Shown: in pieces, positions 11,641-21,777 of the stretch
Position numbering within the stretch: position 1 is the first letter of the stretch
How the letters are laid out: each line of letters begins with the position of its first letter
Assembly (NCBI GenBank): GCA_958510875.1
Contig: OY294067.1
Span: 28,508,912-28,572,911 of the forward strand
Direction of reading: 5' to 3'
Origin: Endomychus coccineus
Lineage: Eukaryota; Arthropoda; Insecta; Coleoptera; Endomychidae
Length of the DNA stretch: 64,000 nucleotides
Notes under the pieces: generated by a model
Database searches by the model: none
Seen by the model: only the letters and a program-made list of their open reading frames with translations
What the model was told of the DNA's origin: nothing
Program-made: the position numbers and the translations under genes

Positions 11641-12090
11641 CATGCGTCGTTTAATGTTAAAAGTATATTCTAGGTAGAATGTCAAAAGTATATTTCCAAT
11701 AGCTGACCAATAATCTTTTTCTATTAGCTCGTCAATCTTAACATCCGGTTTGAAAGTGGATACTTGAATCTAATGTTCTCGTTTCTAGTAGTTGATAGAC
11801 TTTGTTGACATGAGTTTTTAGGAGTACTGCGAAACAGTGGATTCTTGATATACATACGTATAACATTGATCTGTTACAATTTCGATTATTCGTGTTTCTG
11901 TTCGTTTCGGAGACGTGGGCATTTCAATTGAAATTGGTGCAATAAGGACGCTTTGTGCTAATACAATTAGTTTTAAGTAATCCGGTTTTAGACACAATAA
12001 GTCTTCTGATGATGGTCGTGAGATAATATAAAGCATAAATGTTAATGGGACCTATTTCCCGAGAATTCATATATAATTCATACCTGGGTC

Positions 12091-12698
12091 AAGAATCTTT
12101 ATTATGATAAAATTTAAAATACCTTCTGTACACTATTTTGAAATTTTTTGAGGTTTATCTTTCGAGGAAGCTTAATTAATAGTCGTTGCTAATATAAACG
12201 CGTTTTGTGGCTTCTCGTGCCCTATTTTGGGTATTTTGAGGAATAATTCAAGCCAAAAACAACAAACTCACTCATAAACTTATTTTAGTCTGAAATTTCT
12301 CTACTCTGCGTTCCTTAGATAACAAGTTACAGCGAATTACGATGTGTGAAGTTTGCGCAAGAAATGATTATTTATTTTAGCTATCGCGCAAACATCTCGG
12401 CAATTATATTCCGCCCTTAAAGCTTGTCGTCAAAGGACACCTGTAAAACTGCCCCGATTCACATTTAGTGAGTATGATGTACATAATTGTATTCATTATT
12501 GTACTGTATTGCTTGAAGAGATTGCACCCATGTTTAAGAAGAAGAATGAATAAATCTGCAATCCTGATAACACATCCTTTACAAGGAATAGAAATAAAAA
12601 ATTACAATGTTTAACCCTAATTTTACTCTTATGCAGAAGGTGTTACATATAACTCATTATGATATTAGTGAATGCGATAATAATAAAAATTGACTCAC
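12091..12698. other. Receptor gene A intron 2, exon 2-proximal part
   Basis: Matches gene B on either side of the pogo insertion: 12180-12330 with 60650-60790, and 12640-12698 with 62480-62537 (CGATAATAATAAAAATT). No gene. Confidence 0.6.
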
Positions 12699-13195
12699 TG
12701 TTTCAAAACTTCATGACGATCGATAATATTCACCAGAAAATTGTGAATTTTCAAATTATTCACGTAGCCGGTTCGTAATGAATCGCAAAAATTTTTCATG
12801 TCCTTATTTAGAATCTTCATTCTGATAGTTATGTTCATTAATAAGTACATTGTCAGATAACTCACAGCCGTAGACGAATATGTTAAGACCACCAAAACTA
12901 CTATTAAATAATATTTATGATAAGTTAGATTTGCTCCAATTGCATCTCCCAATTGACGTAAGATATCGGCATAAAGATAAATCATTTGATTGCATAAGGG
13001 TATAGTTGTTAACATAAGTGTGAAAGAGTTCAACAGAACCATACACTTGATCTTCCGTACTTCATACATAATTTCTCTCTCCACTTTGTGACACCCATAT
13101 GTTCGGTCCAAAGTCCATGGTAATCGACGGGTATTCTCACAACACGCTTCTATGTTAGCATAATATAACAAGGCGAACCCCAAGGCACATGCACC
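12699..13195 (-). CDS. Odorant receptor gene A, exon 2 (7tm_6, TM2 end to pre-TM5)
   Basis: A 497-base exon with acceptor TTTTTAG (13196 upward) and donor GTGAGT (12698 downward). It starts in phase 0 and leaves two bases (CA) of a Gln codon. The translation has GFALLYYANIEACC, LPWTLDRTYG, a hydrophobic segment KCMVLLNSFTLMLTTIPLC, a second one YYLIVVLVVLTYSS, and ends NFLVNIIDRHEVLK. The final H-x2-L pattern is the intracellular helix of insect odorant receptors just before TM5. These receptors pair with Orco to form odour-gated cation channels in sensory neuron membranes. By eye it is about three quarters identical to the gene B exon of exactly the same length. No stop or frameshift, so the exon could be functional. 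Confidence 0.88.
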
Positions 13196-13390
13196 CTAAA
13201 AATAAACGATCTTAGTAATTTTCCATACCTGCTTCATGTTCTGAATCGAAATTCTCAGTCCCGTTAGGATACTAATAGGTAAATAATTATTTAGTATCCT
13301 ATTCTCTCACATTCATATATTCAATGGCGTCGACTCTATAGCTCACCAGCGAAACAGTGTAAGCCTCAACGCCATTGAATAAGTATTTTT
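13196..13390. other. Receptor gene A intron 1, shared with gene B
   Basis: Matches 63035-63220, including TTCAATGGCGTCGACTCTATA. The match stops at the Helentron-like 5' end. No gene. Confidence 0.65.
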
Positions 13391-13497
13391 GAAGTAAAAA
13401 CTTCTTTAGGCGCGTTGAGCTATTTCAGATGGGTGGTAAAACCATTAATGAGTCCGTCACGAGCAGTCACGTTGTAGCTACATATATTAGGTATTAT

Positions 13498-13783
13498 CAC
13501 GGTCGTACATACAGGTCTGGGAAAACGAGGCTGTTTCCTATGTGAGAAGTGAGTCCGCTAAGCGTCATCTGTTGCATAGGTGGCGCGTCAGTCGAAGAAT
13601 GATCTGTGGCACGTATACGATCTGGCAACTGTCATTGTGAAAATTATTTTACTTAATAATGGGATTGTTGACATACTTCGATCCAAGCGCCAGCTGGTGG
13701 CTGAGCGAGGGACTACGAGTTTGGCGACATGTAAGAGACTCATGTCAAACATACGAGTTCCCAGACCTGTATGTACGACCGTG
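13498..13783. mobile_element. MITE (286 bp) with 8-bp duplication, family M1
   Basis: Terminal inverted repeats CACGGTCGTACATACAGGTC and its complement at the right end, flanked by perfect 8-bp duplications GGTATTAT (13490-13497 and 13784-13791). Eight bases and these ends suggest a hAT-type non-autonomous element. Two more copies lie at 57240-57337 (inverted, partial) and 57651-57916. Confidence 0.85.
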
Positions 13784-13791
13784 GGTATTAT

Positions 13792-15050
13792 TGTCTAGGA
13801 GCCAGAGCGATATTGATGGTCTGAACATTAACCCGATGGAACTATGGTTTATCGTTAGAGGAAGGTTCAATGACCAATTCATCTCAAAGACCGAATTTTC
13901 CTCGACTGCTAGATCTCGAGATGAAGCATCCGCATTTTTTTTTTTTGACTGGAGGTTAACCCTTTCCAAGTTGCGGTTACTTGAAAAGCATGCCATTCTT
14001 ATGCACTTCCACCATGTGCCATAATTTTTTATCGTGCCCGTTTATCAGGCATACCAGTTAAAATTGGACCGAAAATGGACTGCTAGTTAACCCTCCCAAA
14101 CCTGGTGGAAAATGTTCATTGGTGTTGGCAATTGTTAACATACCCTATGCCATCAAAAGTTATCGGTCTATTTCCGAGTAATTGGCCATTATTTGGACCA
14201 AAAATGTATATTTTTTTCATTTTGTGGCTAAAACTTGCAGGTTACAAGATAACATGATGGCACCATGTTAAATAACTTCATTGGAGGTCAAATGAAGATT
14301 TAAAGTTATTGCCATCACTCCTTGCCTATTTAAACCCCCCAAAATCCCCTAAAACCACCCCCAAAAAAATATGAATAATATGGATAATATGACCAAATTT
14401 ATCATAAATTAGTAAATTTTTGAGATTCTGGCTGGGTTTAAAATCGAAACGGCAGTTTTTTTGTTTCTGTTTTGTTTTGGGGGGTGGTTTTAGGGGGTTT
14501 TGGGAGGTTTGAATAGGCAAGAAGTGATGACAATAATTTTAAATCTTTATTTGACCTCCAATAAAGTAATTTAACATGGTGCCATCATATTATCTTGTAA
14601 CCCGCAAGTTTTAGTCACAAAATGAAAAAAATAAACATTTTTGGTCCAAATAATGACCAATTACTCGAAAATGTACCGATAACTTTTGATGGCATAGGGT
14701 ATGTTAACAATTGCCAACACCAATGAACATTTTTCACCAGGTTTGGGGGGGTTAACTAGCAGTCCATTTTCGGTCCAATTTTAACTAGTCGGCTTGATAA
14801 ACGGGCACGATAAAAAATGATGGCACATGGTGGAAGTGCATAAAAATGGCATGCTTCTCAAATAACCGCAACTTGGAAAGGGTTATCCTCCAGTCAAAAC
14901 AAAAAAAATGCGGATGCTGTATCTCGAGATCTAACAGTCGAGGAAAATTCGGTCTTTGAGATGAATTGGTCATTGAACCGTCCTCTAACGATAAACCATA
15001 GTGCCATCGGGTTAATGTTCAGACCATCAATATGGCTCTGGCTCCTAGAC
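13792..15050. mobile_element. Foldback element with about 0.6-kb arms
   Basis: The left end GTCTAGGAGCCAGAGC and the right end GGCTCTGGCTCCTAGAC start arms that mirror each other to near 14330 and 14510, leaving a short centre. TATTAT flanks both sides (13786-13791 and 15051-15056). No coding sequence. It entered directly beside the M1 insertion, inside its right-hand target duplication. Confidence 0.85.
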
Positions 15051-15184
15051 TATTATGTATACTGCCGCCAGCGCAACTACTTGGTCAGGCGTCAGGCATT
15101 CTCTCTATACGCTTACACACGTGTGCAATAGTGCATATCGGAAACTAGACGTTATTCGTTTAATGAATCCTCGGTCCTCGTGCA

Positions 15185-15830
15185 GGCGGAAGTTATATTT
15201 TTATTGAATTTATTAATTGTACATTGTATACTTAGTATCGTATCTACGTGCAAGGTTTTAAATATTGTGAATATAATTCTTGTCATAAGAATATAACATT
15301 AGTGATGTGTATATTTCACAACTGTCAGCATTTCAATCAACAATTATATTCCTTTTTTAATTTAATAATAAAAAACGTATAATGGGCGGTACAATCCCTG
15401 TAAAGAGTATGAATGGAACCCGATAGTAATTATAATAAATACACATTATTTTATTTTCAAAACATATTATTTATTAATATTTACATCGATGTAAATAAAA
15501 GTAATGTTAAACAGCATTGGTCCGAATTGAAGATGTCTACGGATGGTGGTAAAAGAAAACATCTTCAATTCGGACCAATGAACAAATAATCTAAAAAGAA
15601 ACGCAAAATGTAAACGTATGAACATTTCCGTCAAATGTCAGTATGATCGTAAAAAAAATTTTGTACTTTCGTATTAGTAGTATTACTTATACACATCACT
15701 ACTGTTTATATTCTTATGACAAGAATTATATTCACAATATTTAAAACCTTGCACGTAGATATGATACTAAGTACACAATGTACAATTAATAAATTCAATA
15801 AAAATATAACTTTCGTCTGCACGAGGACCG
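15185..15830. repeat. Internal inverted duplication inside Helentron-like copy 2
   Basis: 15185-15310 and 15690-15815 are inverted copies (both with GCACGTAGATA/TATCTACGTGC and CTTGTCATAAGAATATAA). 15315-15505 is an inverted copy of sequence that lies forward in copy 1 at about 7195-7395. The arrangement is a local palindromic rearrangement, not a separate gene. Confidence 0.65.
15515..15580. repeat. Perfect 21-bp hairpin with 24-nt loop
   Basis: 15515-15535 (CATTGGTCCGAATTGAAGAT plus G) is exactly complementary to 15560-15580. No mismatches, in an otherwise degraded region. Confidence 0.85.
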
Positions 15831-16017
15831 ATTCCCTTTACAGGGAATGTACCGCCCATTATACGTTTTTTATTATTAAATATAAAAATGTATATAATTG
15901 TTGATTCAAATGCTGACAGTTGTGAAAACTAAAGAAAAACTTATTATATTAATTTTCATTTAAAAATAATAAAATTGTAATTTCGGATGCTACAACAAGT
16001 ACAACAACTCCATACTA

Positions 16018-16243
16018 AACTCCGTAGACAATAGTATCTGTGGTATCGGATGTCTTCGGTGGTTTTCATAATGCTGAGCAACACAATTTCGTCAGGCAGA
16101 AGTTGCATAAAATGAGAACCGATGATACGGATGGATTACCATACGAGTTAATTTTAGTTCTTAACCGACCATACATGATAACTAATAACATAGATGTGGG
16201 GATGGATTGTCCAATGGCACTGTTGGAAAATTGTGTCATGTAG
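16018..16243 (+). pseudogene. Helitron PIF1-like helicase fragment, second copy
   Basis: Carries the same peptide as 7466-7696: LPYELILVLNRPYM then TNNIDVG. A one-base deletion after the Val-Gly codons shifts the DGL-NG block out of frame, unlike copy 1. It sits directly upstream of the 3' hairpin of the element. Confidence 0.65.
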
Positions 16244-16362
16244 AAAGAGATGATACTCGTGAAATCATACGAATTTGGATGAAATTACCAAAATGAATTC
16301 GTTACTTCATAATGTCAGTTTTCACTTCTGTCAGCAGTGCTCGGTTACTGCCCGTATTTTTT

Positions 16363-16494
16363 GTTTAAATATCTCAACTACTTCAGAGGAAAACTTATCA
16401 CGTTCGAAAAGAATCGTATGAGCCAGCGGTGGAATCTTGAGAAAGGAGATCGGCATTGGAGTTTCTCTTGAAAATTTATAGGCTATATGTATAA
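16363..16494 (-). pseudogene. LINE 3' fragment (interrupted by the hAT-like element)
   Basis: Continues the LINE at 19336-20190 across the hAT-like insertion: GAGATCGGCATTGGA-TTTCT is uninterrupted in gene B (63290-63345). It is the C-terminal tail of the LINE ORF on the minus strand. Confidence 0.6.
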
Positions 16495-19335
16495 TAGGGG
16501 TGTCCCTTATTTTTCAAAGTTTTAAATTACTAACGCATAGGTCTCAGTTTTGTTCATTTGCCTCTAAAACATTCGGAAATAAATTTTTACCTCATTTGGA
16601 GTACGATAACCCGTGCCGACTTGCATCGAATCATGCTCATACACGTTGGGCGGCAGTAGCGGTGCGTATTCACGGCATTTGTCAGTTGTTCTCAATTATT
16701 CTCGCGATTAACACGTATTGTTCTACATTTAAAAGATGGCAGTGGAATTAAGAAGCAATAACAATTAACAATGTGTTTCCTTAGTTGGTGAAGTAAATTA
16801 TCAAATAACAAGAGCAAACTTACGGTCTAATCGTCAAGTTCTTGCAGTACTTTTTTTTATCATTCGCGAATTTAAATTTACTGTTAGTGAAAGCGCTAAT
16901 CTCGTCATTCGGGAGTGTATTACATTTTGGGAAATGCTAGAATCCCTACCAGAGCTATACCTAACTGTCTAAAAAACTTGTGGATCTTCACCATGCTTGG
17001 AGGGAGTTGCGAAATAATAATACTAAAAAAATACAAGATATTTACAAGCGCCGTGAGGAGGACTTTAAGAACAATTTAGATAATTCATTCAATATAGCAC
17101 ACGCTGATGCTTTCGAACGGATGAAAATTGAAGAAGATAAAATATTTTATTTCTAGAGAATCAGAGCGTCCAGGGTGTTTAGCGGGTGTAGACAGAATGT
17201 TAGCCGAAAAAGAAGAAAGGCAACACAAAGGAAATTAAATGAAGAGAAAAAAAGATGTAAGCAAATGTGTTTCGGAGGTTTATCGTCATCTGTTACTACG
17301 CAAGATTCTATTTAAACGCAAGGACATCACGATCAACTTACCAGCTCTTATGAAAGCTTAGAGGGACCCTTGGCACCCACCTCTCAAACTACTACAAATA
17401 GAGGAACGGAAGACTTTATCACGCCTAAGTTAGTTGCAGCTTTAGATAGATGTCAATTAAGCATAAGGGATTCAGTCTACATACTCCAGGCTCTAGTAGA
17501 AGAACTAGACCTAAGCCGTGATGATTTTGCGATAAACAAATCGTCTATTCAACGTATTCGCTAACAGAGTCGAAAAGATAGAGCGGAATCTATAAAATCA
17601 GATTTTCAAGATAATATGTCTGAAATGGTGACCGTTCACTGGGATGGGAAATTATTACCTGGACTTGACGTGAGAAATTCTAAAGAGGAACGCCTGCCAA
17701 TTCTAATTTCATTTGGAGAAAAGGAACAACTTCTGGCTGTACCCAAACTGGAGAGCTCTTCCGGCCAGGATCAAGCTAAAGTTGTGTTGAACGCACTTTA
17801 TGACTGGAACCTCGATGACAAAGTACAAATAATGTGCTGTGATACAACTGCGTCTAATACAGGGCAATTGAAAGGAGCTTTTGAACTTTTGGAACAAAAA
17901 CTAGATAGAGAATTACTACTCTTGGCTTGCCGCCATCACGTTTACGAACTGGTTTTAAACCAAGTTTTCGAAACAAAAATCCACCAAGTCACAAGTAGCC
18001 CTAATATCCCACTGTTCAAAAAGTTTAGAGACAACTGGAAAATTATTAATTCTGATGCCATTGAAACATATACCGATATCGTCACACGACATTTTTGTAA
18101 TACAACAATAGAAGATTTGTTGACATTTTATAATCAAGAACTGCAAGAAACCATTGAACGTAACGATTATCGGGAACTGATTGAACTGTCTATTATTTTC
18201 TTAGGAGGAGACAGTGAAAAAAAATTAAAATTAGAGCTCCTGGAACGATGCATCAAGCAAGGTGGATGGCTAGAGCTATTTACCCTTTAAAGATATGTTT
18301 GTTGCAATCCCAGTTCAAAATTAGCGCCAAGGATAAGCGAGCACTTCAAGACGTCTGTTTATTCATTGCGGTTTTATATGTGAAACCATGGCTTGGATGT
18401 AGTCTGGCGGTGAAGGCACCAAATCAAGATTAGTGCTTTTTAAAGAGGCTTAAGGAATATGAAACTGTTGACAAATTGATCCCCAAAGCAGCCCTGAGCA
18501 AGTTCAGTCAACATCTTTGGTACTTGTCAGAAGAAATTGCCGTTTTATCACTCTTTGATAATGAAGGTAATGAACAAACCAAAACGAACATTGTAGTGAA
18601 TTTCCAAAGAGAGAGTTTGTATGATTCTGAGAAGAGATACATTCCATCTGAAGAAAATATGTCTGATTATTTGTATAGTAATGAGGAATACAATAGATAG
18701 TTCTATTTTTTATACTGTTTTCAATAAATTGTTGATGATACAGCCTTATTTATCGTTGCAGGAAAATCATTAACTGATTTTGTGTCTGTCAAGAGCACAA
18801 ATTTATTTTCTTGATTAAAAATTGTTAAGAATTTCCTCCAGAGACCCGTTTCTACATGGGATGAAGATGTTGCCTATTCAGAGGCGAAAAGGAAAGTGCT
18901 TTCTTTGAGGGCAGTTAATAATACGGCTGAAAGAGCTGTAAAACTTATGCAAGATTTTCATGGTTTGATCACTGCAAAGGGAGAGCAAAAGCAATTTTTG
19001 CTACACTGTGTTCAGGAGCATAGATATCTGTATCCAGACTGTAAAAAAGAGACCCGCAAAAGAAAATATCCTTCCTGATGTGTGATTTTGTCTTCTTTTG
19101 ATGAATATTTCATAAAAATTTTGATATTTCGATTTCGACTTACTTATATAACGGAAAGGGTTAAAACAGCAATTTTCAAAATCTTCAGAGTTCTGTCGGC
19201 ACGGGTTAACGTTGACGTAAGAAGATGAAATTTTGTATTTAAGTAAGTCTGAGTAGTTCAAAAAGAAATAGGAGGTATGCATTTCGATATTTACAAAAAA
19301 ATTTTTTTCACCCATATAAGGGACACCCTCCTAAC
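16495..19335 (+). mobile_element. hAT-like DNA transposon, 2.8 kb
   Basis: Ends are TAGGGGTGTCCCTTAT at the left and the complement of TTAGGAGGGTGTCCCTTAT at the right, flanked by GTATAA (16489-16494 and 19336-19341; exact edges uncertain by a few bases). Gene B has the uninterrupted site at about 63330-63345 inside the same LINE fragment, so the insertion postdates the duplication. The interior encodes a degraded transposase on the plus strand. Confidence 0.8.
16800..19078 (+). pseudogene. hAT-like transposase of an expanded invertebrate family, degraded
   Basis: Pieces in order: an N-terminal block with FTVSESANLVIRECITFWE (16870-16935), a helical block with HAWRELRNN and FNIAHADAFERM (16990-17130), and a 224-codon open piece at 17616-18290 with VHWDGKLLPGLDV, CCDTTASNTG and LACRHHVYELVL. 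The CDTTASN and C-x2-H pattern matches the second catalytic Asp and the C-x2-H of hAT-type RNase H folds. A C-terminal piece at 18896-19078 has NNTAERAVKLMQDFHG and QKQFLLHCVQEHRYLYP. I recognise this as a family seen as uncharacterised proteins in many invertebrates. Stops at about 17560, 18290, 18430 and 18700 break it. Confidence 0.65.
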
Positions 19336-20190
19336 GTATAAGGGAAAACCTCACTAGGCAAAGAGTTCCACAAGTTCACCATTCGATAGAGAAATTATGT
19401 CTAGTAGGAAGAAGTGCGGCAGGTCTCGAGATCTGGTATAAAGGGATGATTACTTTGAACTCGTCTAATCCGCCTACTTGGCTCGTGGTGGAATAACAGA
19501 CGCAATTTCTGATGAACACCGCCAATGGAAATAGCTATAGAAAAGGGACAGATCTCCCACCTTCCTTCGATGTTCTAGAGAGGTCAATGAATTTGTAAGT
19601 GTAACATCAACATTCACCAATCAAACGAATTGCTTCAGCGTGTGTTTGAGAGCTAAGATCCAAATACGAGAACAGTACTCCAGGACAGGTCCATCTGTGC
19701 TTTGTAGATTATGAGGAGCTGTCGGGATGTTAAAGTAGCTCTTATCATGGAATATAAGACCAGGTTTTTGTGAAGCGGTGTTTGCAATGGACCTTACATG
19801 AGGTTGATGGTGGTGATACCGAGCATGGTTATGGAGGACTCCATAGGAATAGTTGTACTTAGGATCATCATATAAGAGATTGTGGAATCCGCCTTCTGGA
19901 GAAGATACAAGCTTGAGTTTTGATTGCATTAAATTCTGCTAGATTATCGGATCCCTTTTCCAAATTGTTGCCAGATCTTCATTAATTGCGTGTACCTGAT
20001 TCTATCTCGCTCCTCGGGCTTCATAAGATGATATAAAAGCCCTAAATGAGAAAACGGTATGAAGTGTACTATTATTTGCGAAGCTGTAGATGAAACAGGA
20101 AGTCACACCTTTAAGCCGCTCATTGTTTGGTATCATTTCGGTTATTACGTTTCACATTATTCTGTTTGCTCCAATGAATATCACTGTACA
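19336..20190 (-). pseudogene. Jockey/CR1-like LINE reverse transcriptase fragment in gene A intron 1
   Basis: Reading down the minus strand: a HSFADD-like box decayed to SFANNSTLH (about 20090), LATIWKRDP (about 19960), VRSIANTASQKPGLIFHDKSYF (split by one substitution from the usual KLG-LFRA-RYF), PVLEYCSRIWI (about 19670), and a C-terminal TSRPAALLPTRHNFSIEW-like block (about 19400). These are the end of the RT palm and the thumb of a jockey/CR1-type LINE. The active-site DD has become NN and there are stops, so it is dead. The same fragment lies in gene B intron 1 (63225-64000), hence it is older than the duplication. Confidence 0.8.
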
Positions 20191-20440
20191 TAATGTGCAC
20201 ATACTCCTCGTCTTGCGGTGAATCTTTCAAAGACGGCTATGAATGAATCTGCAGTCATGTCGCTGACTGCTTCTAAGTGAGTACATTCAGAAGTACCCAT
20301 GGTTGACAATGCTATGAGAAGAACACAACATCTTTTGTATGACTTGTTTCCTTTACCATTGGAAGTTCGTATTCAGATCGGACCTACATGTATGTAAGAA
20401 TGCATTTTTCACATTTTTGGTGTTGATGATTCAGTACTTT
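20191..20440 (-). pseudogene. BEL/Pao integrase fragment
   Basis: The minus-strand frame has HLEAVSDMTADSFIAVFERF then TARRGVCAHY. This matches the BEL/Pao integrase core (HLE-vsdlt--F--al-RF--RRG), which contains the first catalytic region. It is truncated before the DNGTNF block. Confidence 0.75.
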
Positions 20441-20775
20441 CGTCGAACATGTTTTATGATTGATTGCCATAGTTCCCACCGCGTGTTTTTCTCCTTGTAG
20501 TGTCCATCTTGGTATTCTACATCTTCTTATCAGACTTACCTTCAGTAACAATGAAGATACCCAGACAGGACAATTTATTGGGTTCTTCCCATATCATCGG
20601 CAACAATATGCTGAGCCGATTTTGGTGATCTTACTTGGGGTAAACATTTATTGATATATATTAATCAATGGGTGAAGGCATGTTGGTTGGTGTAAATCGG
20701 GTTCCTAAAGAGGGACTCCTCCAGAATTATTCTTTCGCATCAGTTTTCTAAAGTCTTCACTAGACCACTACTTAC
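20441..20775. other. Probable BEL/Pao remnant, unresolved
   Basis: Lies between the integrase fragment and receptor exon 1. I see short peptides but nothing I can assign. Confidence 0.35.
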
Positions 20776-20963
20776 ATATATACCCATTACCGCAAACACA
20801 TAGACGTCAAATGATATAACGATGTAGTTCCCAAAGTAATTCGTTGTTAACATAACTAGTGCACCAAAATATTGGACCAAAATGGAATAGCATAAAATTT
20901 TTCTAATTCGACCATGTCCATACAATCCTACACCAACCAGGTAGAGAAATTCCAGGCAGTCTT
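20776..20963 (-). CDS. Odorant receptor gene A, N-terminal exon
   Basis: A 188-base exon with acceptor TCTGTTTTAG (20964 upward) and donor GTAAGTAGT (20775 downward). After two bases it encodes 62 residues and ends in phase 0, which fits exon 2. The peptide begins DCLEFLYLVGVGLYGHGRIR, followed by a hydrophobic segment (LCYSILVQYFGALVMLTT) and FDVYVFAVMG, which continues into GACALGF of exon 2. The order LVG-LYG-RK, TM1, D-Y-FA matches the N-terminus of 7tm_6 receptors. No in-frame ATG lies between the exon and the upstream stop, so a short first exon further upstream (higher coordinates) is needed, or the start is lost. Confidence 0.72.
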
Positions 20964-21777
20964 CTAAAACAGATTCGATAACATATAATATTTAAGTATT
21001 CATATACTGTCTAGAATTAAAATCACAAGTAGTATTATGATCACAAACCTTTTTTTTCTTCATCTTATTCACATTTCTTCAGATACGCAAGCATCAATTG
21101 AGAAACAATTAAATTAAAATTGATAGTTACTAATATTTATGTTTCCAGAAAATGTACGCAGGAAAGGACAGGTCTTTACATTAGTAATCCTTAAACGGAT
21201 ATCAACCACGTAACGTACTAGCGACATGAGGTTGTGCACAAGCTACGTCGATTTCAAAAAATATTGATGCCATTTTGTGAAGAAGAAAAGTGCCTCTAAA
21301 AAAGTGTCTTTTTCCAAACAGTTGCAGAAAATGAAAGTGATACCTTTTTCTAAATGTCATCAACATTTTTCCGAAACGGGAACTTAGTAACTCATCTGAT
21401 TTCGCAAGACTTTCTTCATTCTTTTTTCACCTTCTAAACTCCTAGTTACCGAAATTCTAATAATAGACCCTTCTCCACACTCCGGATCTACAGCGACAAT
21501 GTTGGAAGGTATAAATAATATGCTTGATTACTGTTTTTGTGTGTACGAGAAATACAAAAAGAGAAAAATCAAAACACATTCATTATCAGACTTATTTGAA
21601 TCTTACAACCTTAGGCAACTCAAAGAACACTCAATAAACAATCGTTCAAACTTAAACCATTCGATTTTGCTGAAGCGTCGAAAACAATTCCTAGTTCATT
21701 CGGTTTATTTGCATTAATCACACCATAATGAGGCAAATACCATAATGTTGGAGAATATGTCTCAATTTTGTTCGTTG
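20964..21777. other. Region upstream of receptor exon 1, no gene recognised
   Basis: AT-rich. The missing first coding exon and promoter of gene A could lie here but I cannot point to them. Confidence 0.35.

Larger units (their letters stand above)
9080..12090 (+). mobile_element. Penelope-like retroelement with tandem and inverted terminal repeats
   Basis: A repeat of about 0.3 kb occurs twice in tandem at the left (about 9120-9440 and 9441-9575; both contain AGAAGACTTATTATGTCTAAAACC) and once inverted at the right (about 11745-12085). Between them are degraded Penelope RT and GIY-YIG-region peptides. Tandem plus inverted pseudo-LTRs are typical of Penelope-like elements. The element lies in the intron between exons 2 and 3 of gene A and is absent from the same intron of gene B, so it inserted after the duplication or was lost from B. 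Confidence 0.85.
13391..16362 (+). mobile_element. Helitron/Helentron-like element, copy 2, with nested insertions
   Basis: Has the same ends as copy 1: GAAGTAAAAACTTC at the left and the hairpin GCAGT-gctcggtt-ACTGC (16334-16351) plus CCCGTATTTTTT at the right. The matching intron of gene B (63205-63225) has TATTTCTTTTAAATAT uninterrupted, which is the empty site. This fits insertion between T and T without target duplication. Copy 1 supplies the uninterrupted internal sequence and shows that two further elements entered here (13498-13783 and 13792-15050). A third stretch (15185-15830) is a duplicated and inverted piece. Confidence 0.6.
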
